Shown in pieces: positions 22,156 through 34,820 of a DNA stretch of 64,000 nucleotides. The position numbers were made by a program, and so were the translations under genes. The stretch lies in contig NC_084468.1 in the NCBI RefSeq assembly GCF_027409185.1, positions 103,478,001 through 103,542,000 on the forward strand, written 5' to 3'. Under the pieces are notes generated by a model, which worked only from the letters and a program-made list of their open reading frames with translations, made no database searches and was not told the DNA's origin. Positions within the stretch are counted from its first letter, which is position 1, and each line of letters starts with the position of its first letter. The stretch comes from Cynocephalus volans (lineage: Eukaryota; Chordata; Mammalia; Dermoptera; Cynocephalidae).

Positions 22156-24890
22156 CTAGTCTATTAAGCTTTAAATTGATGTTTCATAAAATAAAGTGAG
22201 ACTTTCATACTACTAATTCAACCTTGTTTACTTTTCACAGGCCATGTTTGCAAGGGGACAGAGGCAGGTAAAAGTCATCTATCTGTGGCTTTAGAGTAGC
22301 CTGATGCCATTTCCATTTCCCTTCCTCCCAACCAATCATTTTGCTGAGATTTTTGGTTTTGATCTACTTTCACTTTAACACCTCTTGAGACAATAAAGTA
22401 GGGATACATTTCCCTGAGCGGAGTTAGCAGTTCCTAGCTAGAATACAATTTCTGTTAAATCTTCACCCCATTACCTTTAAGCTATTTAACAGTGTCATTA
22501 ATACTCTAAGTCCAGGCTGAAGATTTTTAAATAAATAGTAATACCTATGTGTATTAGCTGTTTCAGGTCAGAAATACCAATGTGTTCTTAATAAACACTT
22601 GTGTTTTTTAAAACTTGTCATAGCAGAATACTATATGGCTCTAATTTGGACATTGAAAAATAGAAAAGAACTCTACAAATTGAAATGAGTTCCACAAATT
22701 TCTTTTACCATCAGCACCCTCCACACAGAAGCATTTAGATGAAAGACAAAAACTCATAAAACAATATAAATAATTTTTAACTCATATGAAACATAAATTA
22801 TTATATCTCTACATCACCTTGAGTTGCTATTCAATGCTTTTTAGCAGAGTGACTATATATAAAGATTGATTATTTCAGCATACAAAAGTGCATAATTTTG
22901 TTCTTTTTTTCTTCTTTTTACTAATTTCTGTAGGTATTTAATTTACAGGCAGATGCTTCCTTTTCTATTTGAAGATAGGACTTTGATAAAAATATTTCCT
23001 ATTGTCTCAGGGCTTCTTGGATTTTGAAAGAAGACTGCACCTTTCCTATTTTTTGAGGTCTTCAGTATTTGTGTAAACAGTAATAATATAAATGCCAAAA
23101 ACTGTGGCATATCCCAAAAGTTTAAACTAAACCTAACTCATTCATCAAAATAAAAAGTATTGCATAAGCTTATGTGGAGATGACTAAATTTGAGGTCCTT
23201 CACAAATGTGAGGCTCTGGACCAGACGGCCTTCTCCACCTCTACCTGCGCACGGCCATAGGTTCTTTGTTGTCTATAACCAGTGTTAGACTAAATTGGAA
23301 TATCTCTCTGAAGAGAAAGTTCTTCCTTGGCCTAAATGTCCCTGGGTTAGAGAAAGAAGATAGGAAAGGAGGGCTACTAGGGGCAATGGTTAGCAGTTCT
23401 GCCTGTTCCCTCCTGACTTCTCTGCTGGGCAGGCAGCCCAGGAATGAAGGAAATACAAGCAACAAATCCATGTGCTACTACACTGGCTTAAACATCATAT
23501 GTGTACAGATGGGAACTTCTGGAATAGAGCTAAAAGATTTGACTATCTCATGGGAAAAGATGGCATAACTCTAGGCTGTCTGTACTTCCAGAGAGATGTT
23601 TGGAAGTAGCAGAAGTTGATGAAGGTAGCAATTCTCCCCCAAACAATGGGAAATTTGATGATGTCTCCAGTCCAATCTAACTGCAGAAAACCCTAAAATA
23701 CAGTCATAAGAACACTGAATACTATTTTTTGTAGAAAAAGTTTTGTTTTTTTGTTTTTGTGCGGAGAAGACAGAAAAAGAAAGAAGAAAAAGTGAATGTC
23801 ATTTCTGAACCTGTCTACACACCCTGAAACATTCAGGAATGTATGGATTCATGAATTTTGTCCATTCTCTGAAATCTTCTAGAACAGCCTTATCTCCTAT
23901 CACTATATCAATACGTTATAAACAACTGAAGGGCAGAAAATGTTCCTGCTTTTCTTTTCTTTTTTAATTACACATTTTGTATTTCTAGAGCAATTTAGTA
24001 GGTGTTCAGTAATTTTTTTGATGACTAAAATGATGAATATATGGATGCCTGGAAGACAGAGCAGGCTCTCTGGGGTAAGGAGTATTTGTTTAAAAGTAAA
24101 TGAAGGTTCTTAAAATTCCTGAAAGTCACAAGACTTTCAAGAAAGACTCCAACTAAAAAATAAAATAAAACCAATCTAATACATGTTATCTGGCCAAAGA
24201 ATTCTACCATCCTGACATTTTTGTAGGCTTCCATAAGGAGCAATTGATTCAGTCACTTCTGTAACCTATCACACAGAGCAAGAAGGATACACAACTTTCT
24301 GATTTTTTAAAAAAAAGAATTCCAACTCAGGACACTGGGATCTAATTGAAGGTCTTGGTATACATATGCCAAGTGCCCTCACAAAGTTAGTCAATGACCT
24401 AAATGTTTAATTCCTGTATAGTTTGGGTCTCTTTCAGTTTCAATGGAAGAAAATTCATCCCAAGGCTGCCTTAAGCTAAAAATGATTTTATTGGTTCATC
24501 TATTAATATATCCAGAGGTAGAACTTGTTTCAGCCATAGTTAGACCCAGAGCTCAAAAATCTCCATCTGGGTTTAACTTTTCTCCAACTCCCCGGGCTGC
24601 CACCCTGAGTATTAGCTTCAAATTTATACTCCACATGGTGACACAAGACGCTGTAGGCTCACGTCTCGACTATGCAAAGCCCAGTAGAAGAGTCCACTTA
24701 AACAGGGGTATTGTTTCCACAAAGACGAGTGAGTGCTGGAGAGCAAAAACCATAAATGTCCCCCACAAGTTATCATTAGTTGACCCCACTTATTATAATT
24801 CTCATACGTTAGTGGAACAAAATGAGATTTTTAAAAAATCATTTGATTTCAGCTCCTAACCCAAAATGTCACTTGAATTGCTGGCCTTGC
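22156..24890. other. Intergenic sequence upstream of the CpG island, no gene seen
   Basis: AT-rich DNA with no recognised gene or high-confidence repeat. The open frames at 23266-23568 and 24443-24859 carry no known domain. Confidence 0.5.
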
Positions 24891-24899
24891 ACTTGTCTT

Positions 24900-25640
24900 C
24901 AGCGGCTGAAAGGCACGGCCTTCCAGAAAGCTGGGGGATACAGGGAACTCCCGGCTTACACCTTCACCGCCGCCCGCCGCGCGCTGCCCTGTCCAGTGCC
25001 GACGCCAGGAGCGCGACCAGAGGGGAGCGCGCGAGTGCGCCCCACCTCCCCAGCGCCGCCTGGGGGACTCGCACCCGTTCCGCCAGCGGCACAACCTGGC
25101 TCATCTTAGGCGGTCGGAACGGGCAGGCCGGAGGTGGACCCGGGGGTCTCCCAGTCGAGGGTGGAGCAGCCGTATCAGCAGGGGCTGGCGATGCAGGCGG
25201 CTCCGGTCCCTGGCTCCCGCCCCCGCCTCTTCCCCGGACGGGCGCGCGCGGGCCGGGAGCGGGGAGGCGGCGTGAGGGCGGCGGCGGCGCGGCCGGGCGG
25301 GTCCCGGGGCCGCTGTTCGCGCCGGAGCGAGCGCAGGAGTCGCTGCCTCGCCCCGCAGCCGCTGCCGCCCAGCACGAGTCGTCCGGGACCGGCTCCGTCC
25401 GCTGGGACCCGGGACCCGAGAGGGGAAGGGCCGCCCGCGCGTCGCCCCCGCCCGGCCCGGCCCCTGTCTCCTAGGGGAGCCTGAGGCCGAGGACCCGGGG
25501 GCAGGAGGACGGACGCCCGCGGACAGCTGCAGCCCGAGGTAATCGCGGCGGTGACGGGGCCGGTGGTCCCCGCCCAGAGACCCGACCCGGGCGGCTGGAA
25601 ACGCCGACTCCAGAGGGGGCCCCGCCATCAGCACAAGTTT
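24900..25640 (+). promoter_or_regulatory. NDST3: CpG island, probable NDST3 promoter and untranslated exon 1
   Basis: This is a sharply GC- and CpG-rich block of about 740 bases, densest at about 24960-25600, in a region that is otherwise AT-rich. Sp1-like GGGCGGG and CCCGCCC boxes are visible (around 25295 and 25447), and there is no TATA box near them. The island ends with a plausible splice donor, CCCGAG/GTAATC, at 25539. The next recognisable gene element downstream on the same strand is the NDST3 first coding exon, 13 kb away, which begins with untranslated sequence and therefore needs an upstream exon. The assignment to NDST3 is an inference from position. Long open frames on both strands of the island (24866-25474 plus, 25676-25101 minus) are GC-driven. 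Confidence 0.65.
25530..25546 (+). other. NDST3: Candidate splice donor ending NDST3 exon 1
   Basis: GCAGCCCGAG/GTAATC fits the donor consensus, with the cut after 25538. It is the only good donor I noticed near the 3' edge of the island. The transcription start and exon extent cannot be set from the sequence alone. Confidence 0.4.
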
Positions 25641-28550
25641 CTCTCGGCTAGAAGCGAAGGGTACTGAAACCGACACTTATTTCACCGGTCTTTCCTCTCC
25701 AGTTTAAAATAAGTTTATTTAGACAATGAAAAAAATAGCCTCCTGGGTGACTGTGGGTTTGTAAATATAATCCTGAAAGTTTTGCATGTGTGGCTATTTG
25801 CTTATGCATATTTATTAACCTGTTAACTCTTTGCCTAGTCGGAAAAATTGACATTTAGAATATTCTTGGAGAAACATTACAAGTTCGCTGTTGCGATCGG
25901 GCATCGTGTTATTTATCAGCTTAGTTAGCATCTGTTTTCCCAAGTGGTACCAAAGCCAGTCCCTTGGCTACGGGTCTTGCATGTGACACTCTTGCCCTCT
26001 AGTGCCTCACCAGCTTGGTAGCAGTTTGATGGCTAATATTAATAAGATGTTACATAACACCAGGATACTGGGCCAGGACTGGTATTGCTGCCACTTGTAA
26101 AGCCAAAAAGCTTGAGCCGGTGGTAGCAGATGCTGCTGTTTCGGTTTCTTTTCTATCTGTTGAAACTCTCTCAAGCATTTTCAGCTCTTTGAACTTTAAT
26201 TCCAGGTAAGTGTATCTATCTATTTACAATATATATTAATGGCTCACTCATAAATGTAGGGGCTTTTAAAGTAAGAGATGACAACTTTGTTTTCAATTAA
26301 TCTAAGAATTTCAGGATTGAACAAGTGCCTCATTTTATTCTTGAATAAATAGAGCATTTTGATTAAATAAAGTAAAACAAAAAACTATCTTGTTATTCAG
26401 GGATAATTTTAAAGCTTCTCTTTCATAAGATTAAAGTATTAAAGAGATGTCCTCTTGTAGTTGTTTAAGATCTCCACCAACAACTTATAATTATTATGCA
26501 GTAGATTTGTTAAACCAACCACGTCTGTTGCCTTGATAGAATTTTGTAAGCAGTATCAGAAATTTACACTAGACTACCTCCCTATCTATACAGTAATGAT
26601 TCTTAACAAAGCCTTCTAGTCGATGCAGTTTATTTTATGAACATGATTTAAAATTATACAATTAACAAAATTAAATGTGACTGTAAAGAAATAATCAGCC
26701 TAAGTATTGAATACAGAAGCTTTAAATGAAAAGAAAATAGATATATTTTCCATTTAATATATCCACTCTGGGGATGGGGGACAGGGAAGAACATTACATT
26801 CTTTAAGGGGTTTACCCAGATCATTTTCCAACTAGTGTTTTTGATATCTGGACACTGTTGAAGACTCAAAATCATTTAAAGTTGAAATTTTACCTGTATT
26901 GTTTATAAACACATTAGAATATAGCAACATGTGTAATGTGGAAGAGTTTTGAGGAAAACACTTCTAAACAGTGTAAATAGCTACCTTAATATAGATTAAA
27001 ATTCAAATCAAATTTTGAGATGTGAGAAACTGGCCTCAAAACTACTCATTTTTTGCCCTTGGAAAATATATTATCAACTATTGAACAATGCTATTCACCA
27101 TCAGAGAGCAGAATGTTATGAAAAAGAAGCTCAAATATCTGATATCTAGCTGAAGGGAATTTTTTCCTTTTTCTTTAGTCGTAACTTCCTATCAATATTG
27201 TATTTGAAAATATTTCAAAAATAAATTTGAAAGAGAATTTTTTAAAAAATAGTACTCCTCCCCTCCCCCAACACAGTATCTACCATCTCTGTGATATTAT
27301 TATTATTATTCTTTATGGTCTTGATGATAAAACAGAAGGCTTGTTTCTCTGTATAAGTAAATGTTAATTTTAAACTGGTCATGTGAGTTAGTAATTTCCT
27401 TCATAGTCTTTAGAATGAAGGATTCTCAGGTTACTAAAATGTTTAGATAAAACAAAACTATCTCTTTCTGAAGAGATTTGTTATAGTTTACTTTGGTTGA
27501 GTTATAGTGAACCTTCTTCTTTAATAAATTTTCTTGGGAAAAGTGTGATTTCTGAAGAATACAGGAAATATTAGAGTAATTTTTTGTGTAGCTGAAAGGT
27601 TTGTTGAAAAAAAAAAAAGTAAAGATAACCAGGCTTTTGAGGTTCTTTTTCTAGACCATGTGTGCTGCTGAAGAAGTTATTATGAGCTAGAATCAAAATA
27701 TTAAATGGTTGACTTGTCATTTCAAAATTTTAAAACCACGAAGGGATTACACATTTTTCTTTTAATTCAGGGAATCTGATTATATGGCTTCCTTAAAACC
27801 TGGTTGAGTCTCAGCTGCTCTTCGGTGATCAGGGCCAACTTTTAAACTTAAATATGCATTTGTTGAAGTATAAAATATATTCACAGAAAACTGTATTTAA
27901 ATACTTTTATTTGTACGCACTATAAAAACAGAGAAATTGAATTAAGGGTAAAAAACACTATCCTTAACTGAATGAATGTTTCCCAGTTTAGACAGTAGGG
28001 AAAAACGGTAGAAGTTTACTTTGCTCGTGCCGTGGCTTTGGAGATGAGCTTTCACACTGACACGCATGAACTCTGAATGCCTGTCCAGATTAGGGGATGC
28101 TGCCAGGCCACAAAATTATCAGCCTGCATTATAAGGATAATTAGTCTGAACAATATTCAAAATTATTTTATGAATAGTTTATCCAAGCAAAGGATTGGTT
28201 TTATAATTTGTTGGTTTCTCTGTTTGTTTTTAATAAAAACTATATCCTTAGGTACCTGGATATCACAATGAGTGATTTATCTTTTCATGTTACTCTAAGT
28301 TTCATGTCAGTTACATGACTAGAAAAAAGTAGTCAGGCCGTACTATAATTAACATCTATAGTAAATCAGTTCACAAGATCTCCTACAAATTGCTGAGGGC
28401 TATCATTCTTCATTAACTTTCGCCAAGCAGGAGCTTAAAAATTACGTGTTGTGTAGTCTTATCCTAAAACCTTTAAGCATCTCAATGATGCGTATACATT
28501 TAACATAAATTTCATTTTTGTAATCTTTTTTATTACAATGTTTGAAAATA
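25641..28550 (+). other. NDST3 intron 1 (proposed), AT-rich part
   Basis: AT-rich, no gene seen. It contains a short TTA repeat near 27296-27310 and an A run at 27607-27619. No confident interspersed repeat was recognised. Confidence 0.5.
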
Positions 28551-28554
28551 GCAT

Positions 28555-28705
28555 GAAAGTAGATATGGATTCTCAGGCCAGGCTCTGGACAAGAGAAATA
28601 GCCTTGGACAGCTCCCTTACTGGTTCTGGTTCTGGTTTTCTCACCTGTAAAATGGGGATCTGGGAGACCCTCTCCTATCCTGTTTGTTTTCCAGTATTGT
28701 AGAAA
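28555..28705 (+). repeat. MIR SINE fragment
   Basis: The CORE-SINE region is recognisable by 'GACAGCTCCCTTACTGG' and 'TTTTCTCACCTGTAAAATGG', which parallel the MIR consensus for its tRNA-distal part. It is ancient and truncated. Confidence 0.6.
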
Positions 28706-28804
28706 TTGCTCTGGAGGACAGGACAAATACACGTGAAAGAGCATTAGAGAAAAATACAAAACAACTTGATAAGAGCTATTGTCTAGATTTTTACTAGTAG
28801 GTAT

Positions 28805-29078
28805 ATGTTATTAATAACAGTTAGCTCTCATAGAATGATTACCTTGTCCCAGTCACTGTTCTTAGCACTTTACATATTAATTTTTATGTCATGTGATCAC
28901 AGAGTTTATTTGAGGTAGATCTTTTTCTTATTTCACAAATGAGAGAATTGAGGGACTGAGAGGTTACCTACCTGTCTAAGATTACTTCTCTGACAAGTGG
29001 TGGAACTGGTATTCATTTTGAGTCTGGCTCCAATGCACAAGACTTTAACCACTGTATTACATTGTCTCTCTATAGGTT
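28805..29078 (-). repeat. MIR SINE, nearly full length
   Basis: On the plus strand it shows the reverse MIR order: 'CTTAGCACTTTACATATTAA', then 'TTATTTCACAAATGAGAGAA', 'TTGAGGGACTGAGAGGTTAC', 'CTGGCTCCAATGCACAAGAC' and 'TTAACCACTGTATTACATTG'. The element therefore points left. Confidence 0.8.
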
Positions 29079-29167
29079 TTAAAATATTTGTGCTTGATAT
29101 GCTTCTTGATAGGACGGAGGTAATCCATGTACCACTCCAACCATTTCCACTACTTCTACATGTAAAA

Positions 29168-29270
29168 TAATCATCCATTTATTCAGGAGGTATTTACTAA
29201 GCACCTGCTTTTGTGCCAGGCATAAAGCAGTGCCCAAGACAGTTAAATGTGGTGCCTTATCTAATGAAGT
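29168..29270 (-). repeat. L2-like 3' end fragment
   Basis: 'ATTTATTCAGGAGGTATTTAC' (imperfect), 'TAAGCACCTGCTTTTGTGCC' and 'AGGCATAAAGCAGTGCCCAA' parallel the complement of the L2 3' end. It is short and old. Confidence 0.45.
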
Positions 29271-30917
29271 ATATATAGTCCAGTTTAGGTGATTTCTTCT
29301 CTCCTGCTAACCCCTTTGGGCTGAGTGTCATTGGTTCTAAAAATTTCTTAAGGTAACGGGAAGAATTTATCTGAATTCTTCATTGATGTGTCCTTAGAAT
29401 AAAGAGTAAGAGCCAGGACCTCCAACCTCCTCAGAACTCCCTATCATATTTCTTCATTGTTCTTTTCTGCTCTTTTTGTATCATCTTCTCTCTGAAGATT
29501 GCCTGCCTTTCCTTCTCTGGTTCATATAACCTGCCCTAAAACATAGTCAAAAGCCGATCTGTAACTTTACATCATATGGTCCAGGCAACCAGTGAAAGGT
29601 CGGGTTAGCACTCCATTGTTCCCAAGATTCTGATGAAGGGCAAATATGATAAGGGTTAGATTCGATCCTCAAAGCTGCATTGAGAGTCCTCACAATGCCC
29701 TGCTATTAGGCATACTTCAATGCATACATTCTAGCTCCATCTAGGAGGGTGTAGGCATCTTTTTCCCCCCCTTCAGTCATAGAGGCAAAACAAACAGCAA
29801 ACAGCAATGGGAAAGTTTTCTTCTTTCGCCTCACTGGATGGTGTAACACTGAGGGAGGTGAACAAAATGCATTCTTTCCTTCATAATTTCTAAATACAAA
29901 GAGGAAGAGAACATTACAATAGAAACTCATTTTCCCTTTAATGTACCAAACAAAGTTAATGCCCCCAAGTGCAACTTTTCTTCCATCCATCTTTAGAAAA
30001 TCCCAGTTCTAGAGACAGAGTGTATTCTTGGTCATATTCAAATCGGCTTCTTATTTGCCTACCACAGCAGGCTTCAATTAACATGACATAATTTCACACA
30101 TTCTTTCCTGAAGAAAAGCATGTTCTTTGTCAATTTTTAATATTACTAAATCACTTTTAGCAAATTCAAGTAGTGTATTTGAGGCCTTCAAATGCATTTT
30201 ACAACACTATAAAATATAGTTAATTTTGAGACAGAGGAATATTGTCAAAATCTTTTAAATATCTTTCATTTATGTTAGAATCTGAAGTTCTTTAGTTATT
30301 AATACTCATTTTCCAGATGGCAATCTTTTTTCGCATTGCTTGTACTGCCAACTTTAACATGATTCTATTTCATTTAGAAATCGATTTTTACTTTGGGATG
30401 ATGGTGGGTGTTAGTGGAAGAGAAAAGATAGGTTCCATTGACAAGTAGGTACTTCTTCTTGCAGATATTGCAATACTTTGCAGAATATATGTTCGTATAT
30501 ATTGAGTTCTCCACTATGTATAGGGAATGGTCTGTGATTCCAAAAAGTGAATTGCTCCCTCTGCCTTTTGTTAATGGTAACTAATTAGATAATGGCTAAT
30601 CGTTCCTTGGTGGAGTCTTTTTAAAAACAGATGCATTGCAAGGCAACTCTAGCCACAGTGAATTCTGAAAAATCTCAGAATGGGAAAAATAAGTATTTGA
30701 CTAAGTTTCAGTGAAAGACTCATTCTGGATGTGCCTGATTTATGGCTCTGGTCAAGGTGGTCACTGCCATTCACAGCATTTATATTATCGCCTTGACTGT
30801 TTGAGGCCAATGTGACTGAAGAGGGTATCTGTTCATGGAAGATGGTTTGACTTGTGTATTGCCCTAGTTTGTGAAGGCAGCTACTATTTATAATATTTAG
30901 TAGAGGCTTTTCTTTTT
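29271..30917 (+). other. NDST3 intron 1 (proposed), unique sequence
   Basis: No gene or clear repeat seen. The minus-strand open frames at 29990-29706 and 30924-30649 lack recognisable features. Confidence 0.5.
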
Positions 30918-31850
30918 CACTCATTCAACAAGTATTCAATGGGATGTTCTCACTTTAAGCACTGGGTTAGACATCAAGAATATGGTGGTAAGCAGGACAA
31001 GTACTTATAGTTGCTTCCAGTCTGCAGAAAGATTACACGGAAAATCACATGACTAATTATTACTGTGTAATGTGCTACAGAAATAAAGTTGAGGTTGATA
31101 TGAGAGTGTATAACAGGGAGGCCTGACATATTTGGGGGATTGGGAAAGACTTTTGTGAGTCAGGGACATTTATACTTAGAGGTTTGGATTTGGAGGATGA
31201 AGCCAGATGAAGAAGAGGGAGAAAAACTTCCAGACAAAGGGAATAGCATATGAGACAAAAAAAAAGAGGTTGTCTTATTTAGGGAGTTGAAAGAGAACCT
31301 GTTTGCCTGGAACTTAGAGGAGAACACACCATCTAACTAGGCCTGAGAGATAAGAGTGGGAAATATACCACACAGGGACTTGTGGGACATGTCTAGGAAT
31401 TTTAATTTTTAATCAGCAACTAAAATAAGCCATTGGTGGGTTTTCAGCTGGAGAGAAATAACTAGGGTTCTGCTTTGATGCTGCTTTGAGTAAAGGGCAG
31501 AGGGAGGCAGGAGGGAGTATTTGTGGTGAGATTGGTTGTTGCGGTAGTTCAAGTGAGCGATGTTGCCTGGATAAGGAGAGAAGGGCACTGGGCCAAGTGA
31601 GTCATGGAAATGGAAACGAGAGGAGTTGGGTTTATTTTGATAAGCAGGGACGAAGTAAAAGAAGATACCAAGGATGAGCCACTGGGTGTTTGTGGAAAGA
31701 TGAAGATGATTTTAGGGGAAAGATCATAAATTCAGTTTTGGAACGGTTGAGTTTGATCATGATGGGATTCCAGAGGAGCCAACAGTAGCTGGCATATAAT
31801 AAGAACGGGCATAGTTAATGTGAGTTGTGTCATTGCTGTTACATCAGGTT
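30918..31850 (-). repeat. Old LINE-like (L2-type) repeat
   Basis: The block starts with ACTCATTCAACAAGTATTCA and 'GGTGGTAAGCAGGACAAG'. A purine-rich body follows, with 'GGAAAGACTTTTGTGAGTCA', 'TGTTGCCTGGATAAGGAG' and 'AATTCAGTTTTGGAACGG'. This succession is familiar from ancient L2-type elements in antisense. The family name is tentative and the boundaries are approximate. Confidence 0.5.
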
Positions 31851-32279
31851 GATGGTTCAATCTGAAGTCCTAGAGCTTAGAGAAAGGAGGTCTGAGTTGC
31901 AAATACACATTTGGAATTTACTAGAGTGTAGATGGTAATGAAAACCAGGGAGTACATGAACTCATCTAAGGAAAGGAGGGGGAATGAGAAGAAGCCCGTG
32001 GACATAGTGCCGGTTTTGCCTCTGATTGAGCCTCTTCCTTTGCTCCAAGACTGACCAGACTTTATATATCTGCACCAAGGGTGAAATTCTGTGCTTCCCA
32101 CAACTCTACTTAAGCTAAAATGCATGTAGCTGTCCCTTTATGAATCCTTAGTGCACTTTCATTGGCCATCTTCAGGATATTTCTCTCATTTCATGTGTTA
32201 TTTCTATAATCATCATCATAAAAATAATAGCAGGGAAATTTTGTTTGTTCATTCTATGTGCTAATCTAATAGCTTTTAA

Positions 32280-32365
32280 TAGTTTGTCTCATAATCCTTA
32301 TAAAATCTTATTAAGTAGGTACCAGTGTCCCTGTTTTCATATGAGGAAACCACGGCATCTAAAGG
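32280..32365 (-). repeat. MIR fragment
   Basis: 'CTCATAATCCTTATAAAATC', 'TTAAGTAGGTACCAGTGTCC' and 'TTTTCATATGAGGAAACCAC' match the complement of the MIR 3' half. Short and old. Confidence 0.5.
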
Positions 32366-33410
32366 TAATGGCTGCCTGGTATCCACTTCCTACTTGTTCC
32401 TAGCACAGGAGGGACATGTTGCAGTTGTCTTCCCCAGGTGTGTGGTGTCTTTGACACAGCCTGTCAGAATTCAAATTTCATTTTAGCATCTAGTAACAGT
32501 GATATCTGGGGCAGGTTACTTAACCTCTAAAGGTCCAACACAGAGTTTGCGTATTGTAAGTGTTCATCACCGCTAGCTGTGTTGCTATTGTTGTCATTCT
32601 ACCCCCATGTGATGTTATTTCTTTCAGTGTGCCTTATAGGAAATCCTGATGAAGTGCTAATGTTTATAACCGATCAAACCGTGTTACTTAGTTGCACCTG
32701 ACTGTGTTTATTCCTACCTAGGTGGTTGATTTCCTAAATTTACTATACAGTTGCTTGGTCACTCACCATATTCCTCATCATAAGTTGAGTAGGGAACATA
32801 ATTCAACCACAACCGTGAACTTTGTCTGTACTGCTGATAAGGACAGGTGTGTCCATGGAAACTCTGACATGCAGGCTAGTGTGCTTGTTCTTTAGTTATT
32901 CATAGACCCCTCCAGACCATGCAAAAGTCTGTAATTTTCAATGCATTTTTGTGAGACCACTTCAAGAACACAATCAATCATCACTATACTGAAATGTTTT
33001 CTTGTTGGCTTTTAAAAATGTTTTTTATCCTGTTTCATATTTGAAAGATTGCTAGGAGTAATATGAGCCCTATACCCTTGGAAATTTCAGTTTAATAAGA
33101 AAGAGAGACATTAAAAAAATAATTTTGCTAGTAATATTTAATAAGGTAAATATTAAAGGCTCCAAAGAAGGCCTGGTCTAAAGTGGGGAAGAGTAGAGTT
33201 GGTCAGGAAAGGCTTTCCTGAGGAATTGGGTGTGTGTAGCATGTGGAGATTGGCCTGTGACACAACAATTTCAAAGATTTTCTTGACTTTTTTATTTGTC
33301 TACATCCAACCACTTTATAGAACATTGTGATTTTTCCATCTCATGCATCATTTAGTCATTCTGAAGTGTTTATCACCAGCTTAAGTCAATTTCCACTCTA
33401 AACTGTGTTT
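32366..33410 (+). other. NDST3 intron 1 (proposed), no gene seen
   Basis: Mixed unique sequence with one weak MIR-like core around 32505-32545 ('GGGGCAGGTTACTTAACCTC'). Confidence 0.4.
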
Positions 33411-33414
33411 CTGT

Positions 33415-34010
33415 TCCTGGCACCTTTATCTTCTAGTCCCTGAGCCTGCTGCCTCCCCAATCATAATTTAACAGGAAGCATGTCCTTTCCTGCATTCTCC
33501 CCGTGTCTTTTCTTTCCTCTTCTCCCTGATAACCACCTTCACGTGGACTCCTACCTCCTTCTCACATGGATTACTGCAGCAGCCCCTAGCTGGGACTGTC
33601 CTAGCTCTACTTCCTTCTTTGTTTTATGCAATGTAGCATATACTCTCTCTGCTCATGTAACTGCTATTTGTCCTTTCTCAGTGTCATTACTGTATTAATC
33701 ATCTGTAAACACTATTTTTATTGCTTTTCTCTGTTCAAACACATCCAGTGATCTCCATTTTCAAGTTGATACTCCTGTGCTTCAGATCACTTCCAAGGAC
33801 ATTCATTAATCTGCAGCACTCTTTCAATCAAATGTTATTTCCATTTTTAACCCAATACATAGTGTCCTGTAGTGAGTATAGTTTCACTCTCAAGTAAACA
33901 CATTGTCACCATTTCATAAATCTTGCTGGGGCTTTTGCCTGACTTGTTTTTCCATCCTCATATCCAAACCTTGTCCACCATTCCATGTCCCTCACAAACA
34001 CAATGTCTCT
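33415..34010 (+). repeat. L2-type LINE fragment (probable)
   Basis: Pyrimidine-rich sequence with 'TTCTCACATGGATTACTGCA', 'GCAGCCCCTAGCTGGGACTG' and later 'CACATCCAGTGATCTCCATT' resembles the sense strand of the L2 3' region. It is diverged, so the boundaries are soft. Confidence 0.45.
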
Positions 34011-34047
34011 TAGAAACTGCCACTGACTTTCTCAAGCTTCATTAAAT

Positions 34048-34049
<2 letters not shown>

Positions 34050-34087
<38 letters not shown>
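34050..34087 (+). repeat. (TC)n microsatellite
   Basis: About 38 bases of nearly pure TC dinucleotide. Confidence 0.97.
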
Positions 34088-34090
<3 letters not shown>

Positions 34091-34534
34091 GAAACCTGTA
34101 ACAGATTATAGTCTGTACAGAATAAATCCCTATTTATTATGTGCAACATAGAGTTGGCTGTTGTTTCACAAGTCTTATTTCTCCCAGTAGAATCCATACT
34201 TCTAGGGGTATGATAATATCACTTCTGTGATGCCCCCAGCATCTAGTATAGCACTAATCCAAAAGTAGGTGTTCAATTAATATCTGGTGACTGGTTGCAG
34301 AATGAATAATTGACAGGTATTTTTTGTTGGTTGAAGATTTACTATCTACCATAGATAATATATTAGATTCATCACATATTAGGGTGCTATGATTATATTT
34401 ATTTAGTGTTAAGTCCAACAAATGTATGAGTAATTATAATCATATTAATAGTCATATGTAACCTTAAAAGATAAGCTATCTAATTAAAATAAAGTGTCAA
34501 GTTAATCTATAAGCACAATATGCCTTTGTATTCA

Positions 34535-34820
34535 GTTAATTCCACAAATAGTCACTGAGTGCTTAAGCTGCACCTGGCAGTCAGGGCAGGGCAGCAATGA
34601 TAGACAAAAGAAGCATTATCTCTAGCCTCCCAGAGCTTCCATTCAGACAGGGAGGCTCACTTTAAACAAAATTTGAATTACAATTGTGGCAATAAGTACA
34701 AAGAAGAGGGATTTTTCGCAATGGCCATATGTACCTGCTGAGCCTTACCAAGTCTCAGAGGTAAGACTGAAGCTCTTAACAGGTCTTGGAAGGTCAGAGA
34801 AGACTTCAGAGGGAATGTGT
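34535..34820 (-). repeat. L2-like 3' end fragment
   Basis: 'TAATTCCACAAATAGTCACT', 'GAGTGCTTAAGCTGCACCTG' and 'CCCAGAGCTTCCATTCAGAC' parallel the complement of the L2 3' end (the 'atttattgagcacctact' motif). Confidence 0.5.

Noticed and set aside
24866-25676. Long open frames on both strands (202 codons plus, 191 codons minus)
   Set aside because: They coincide with the CpG island. The translations are Arg/Pro/Ala/Gly-rich without any domain, which is expected of GC-rich noncoding DNA.
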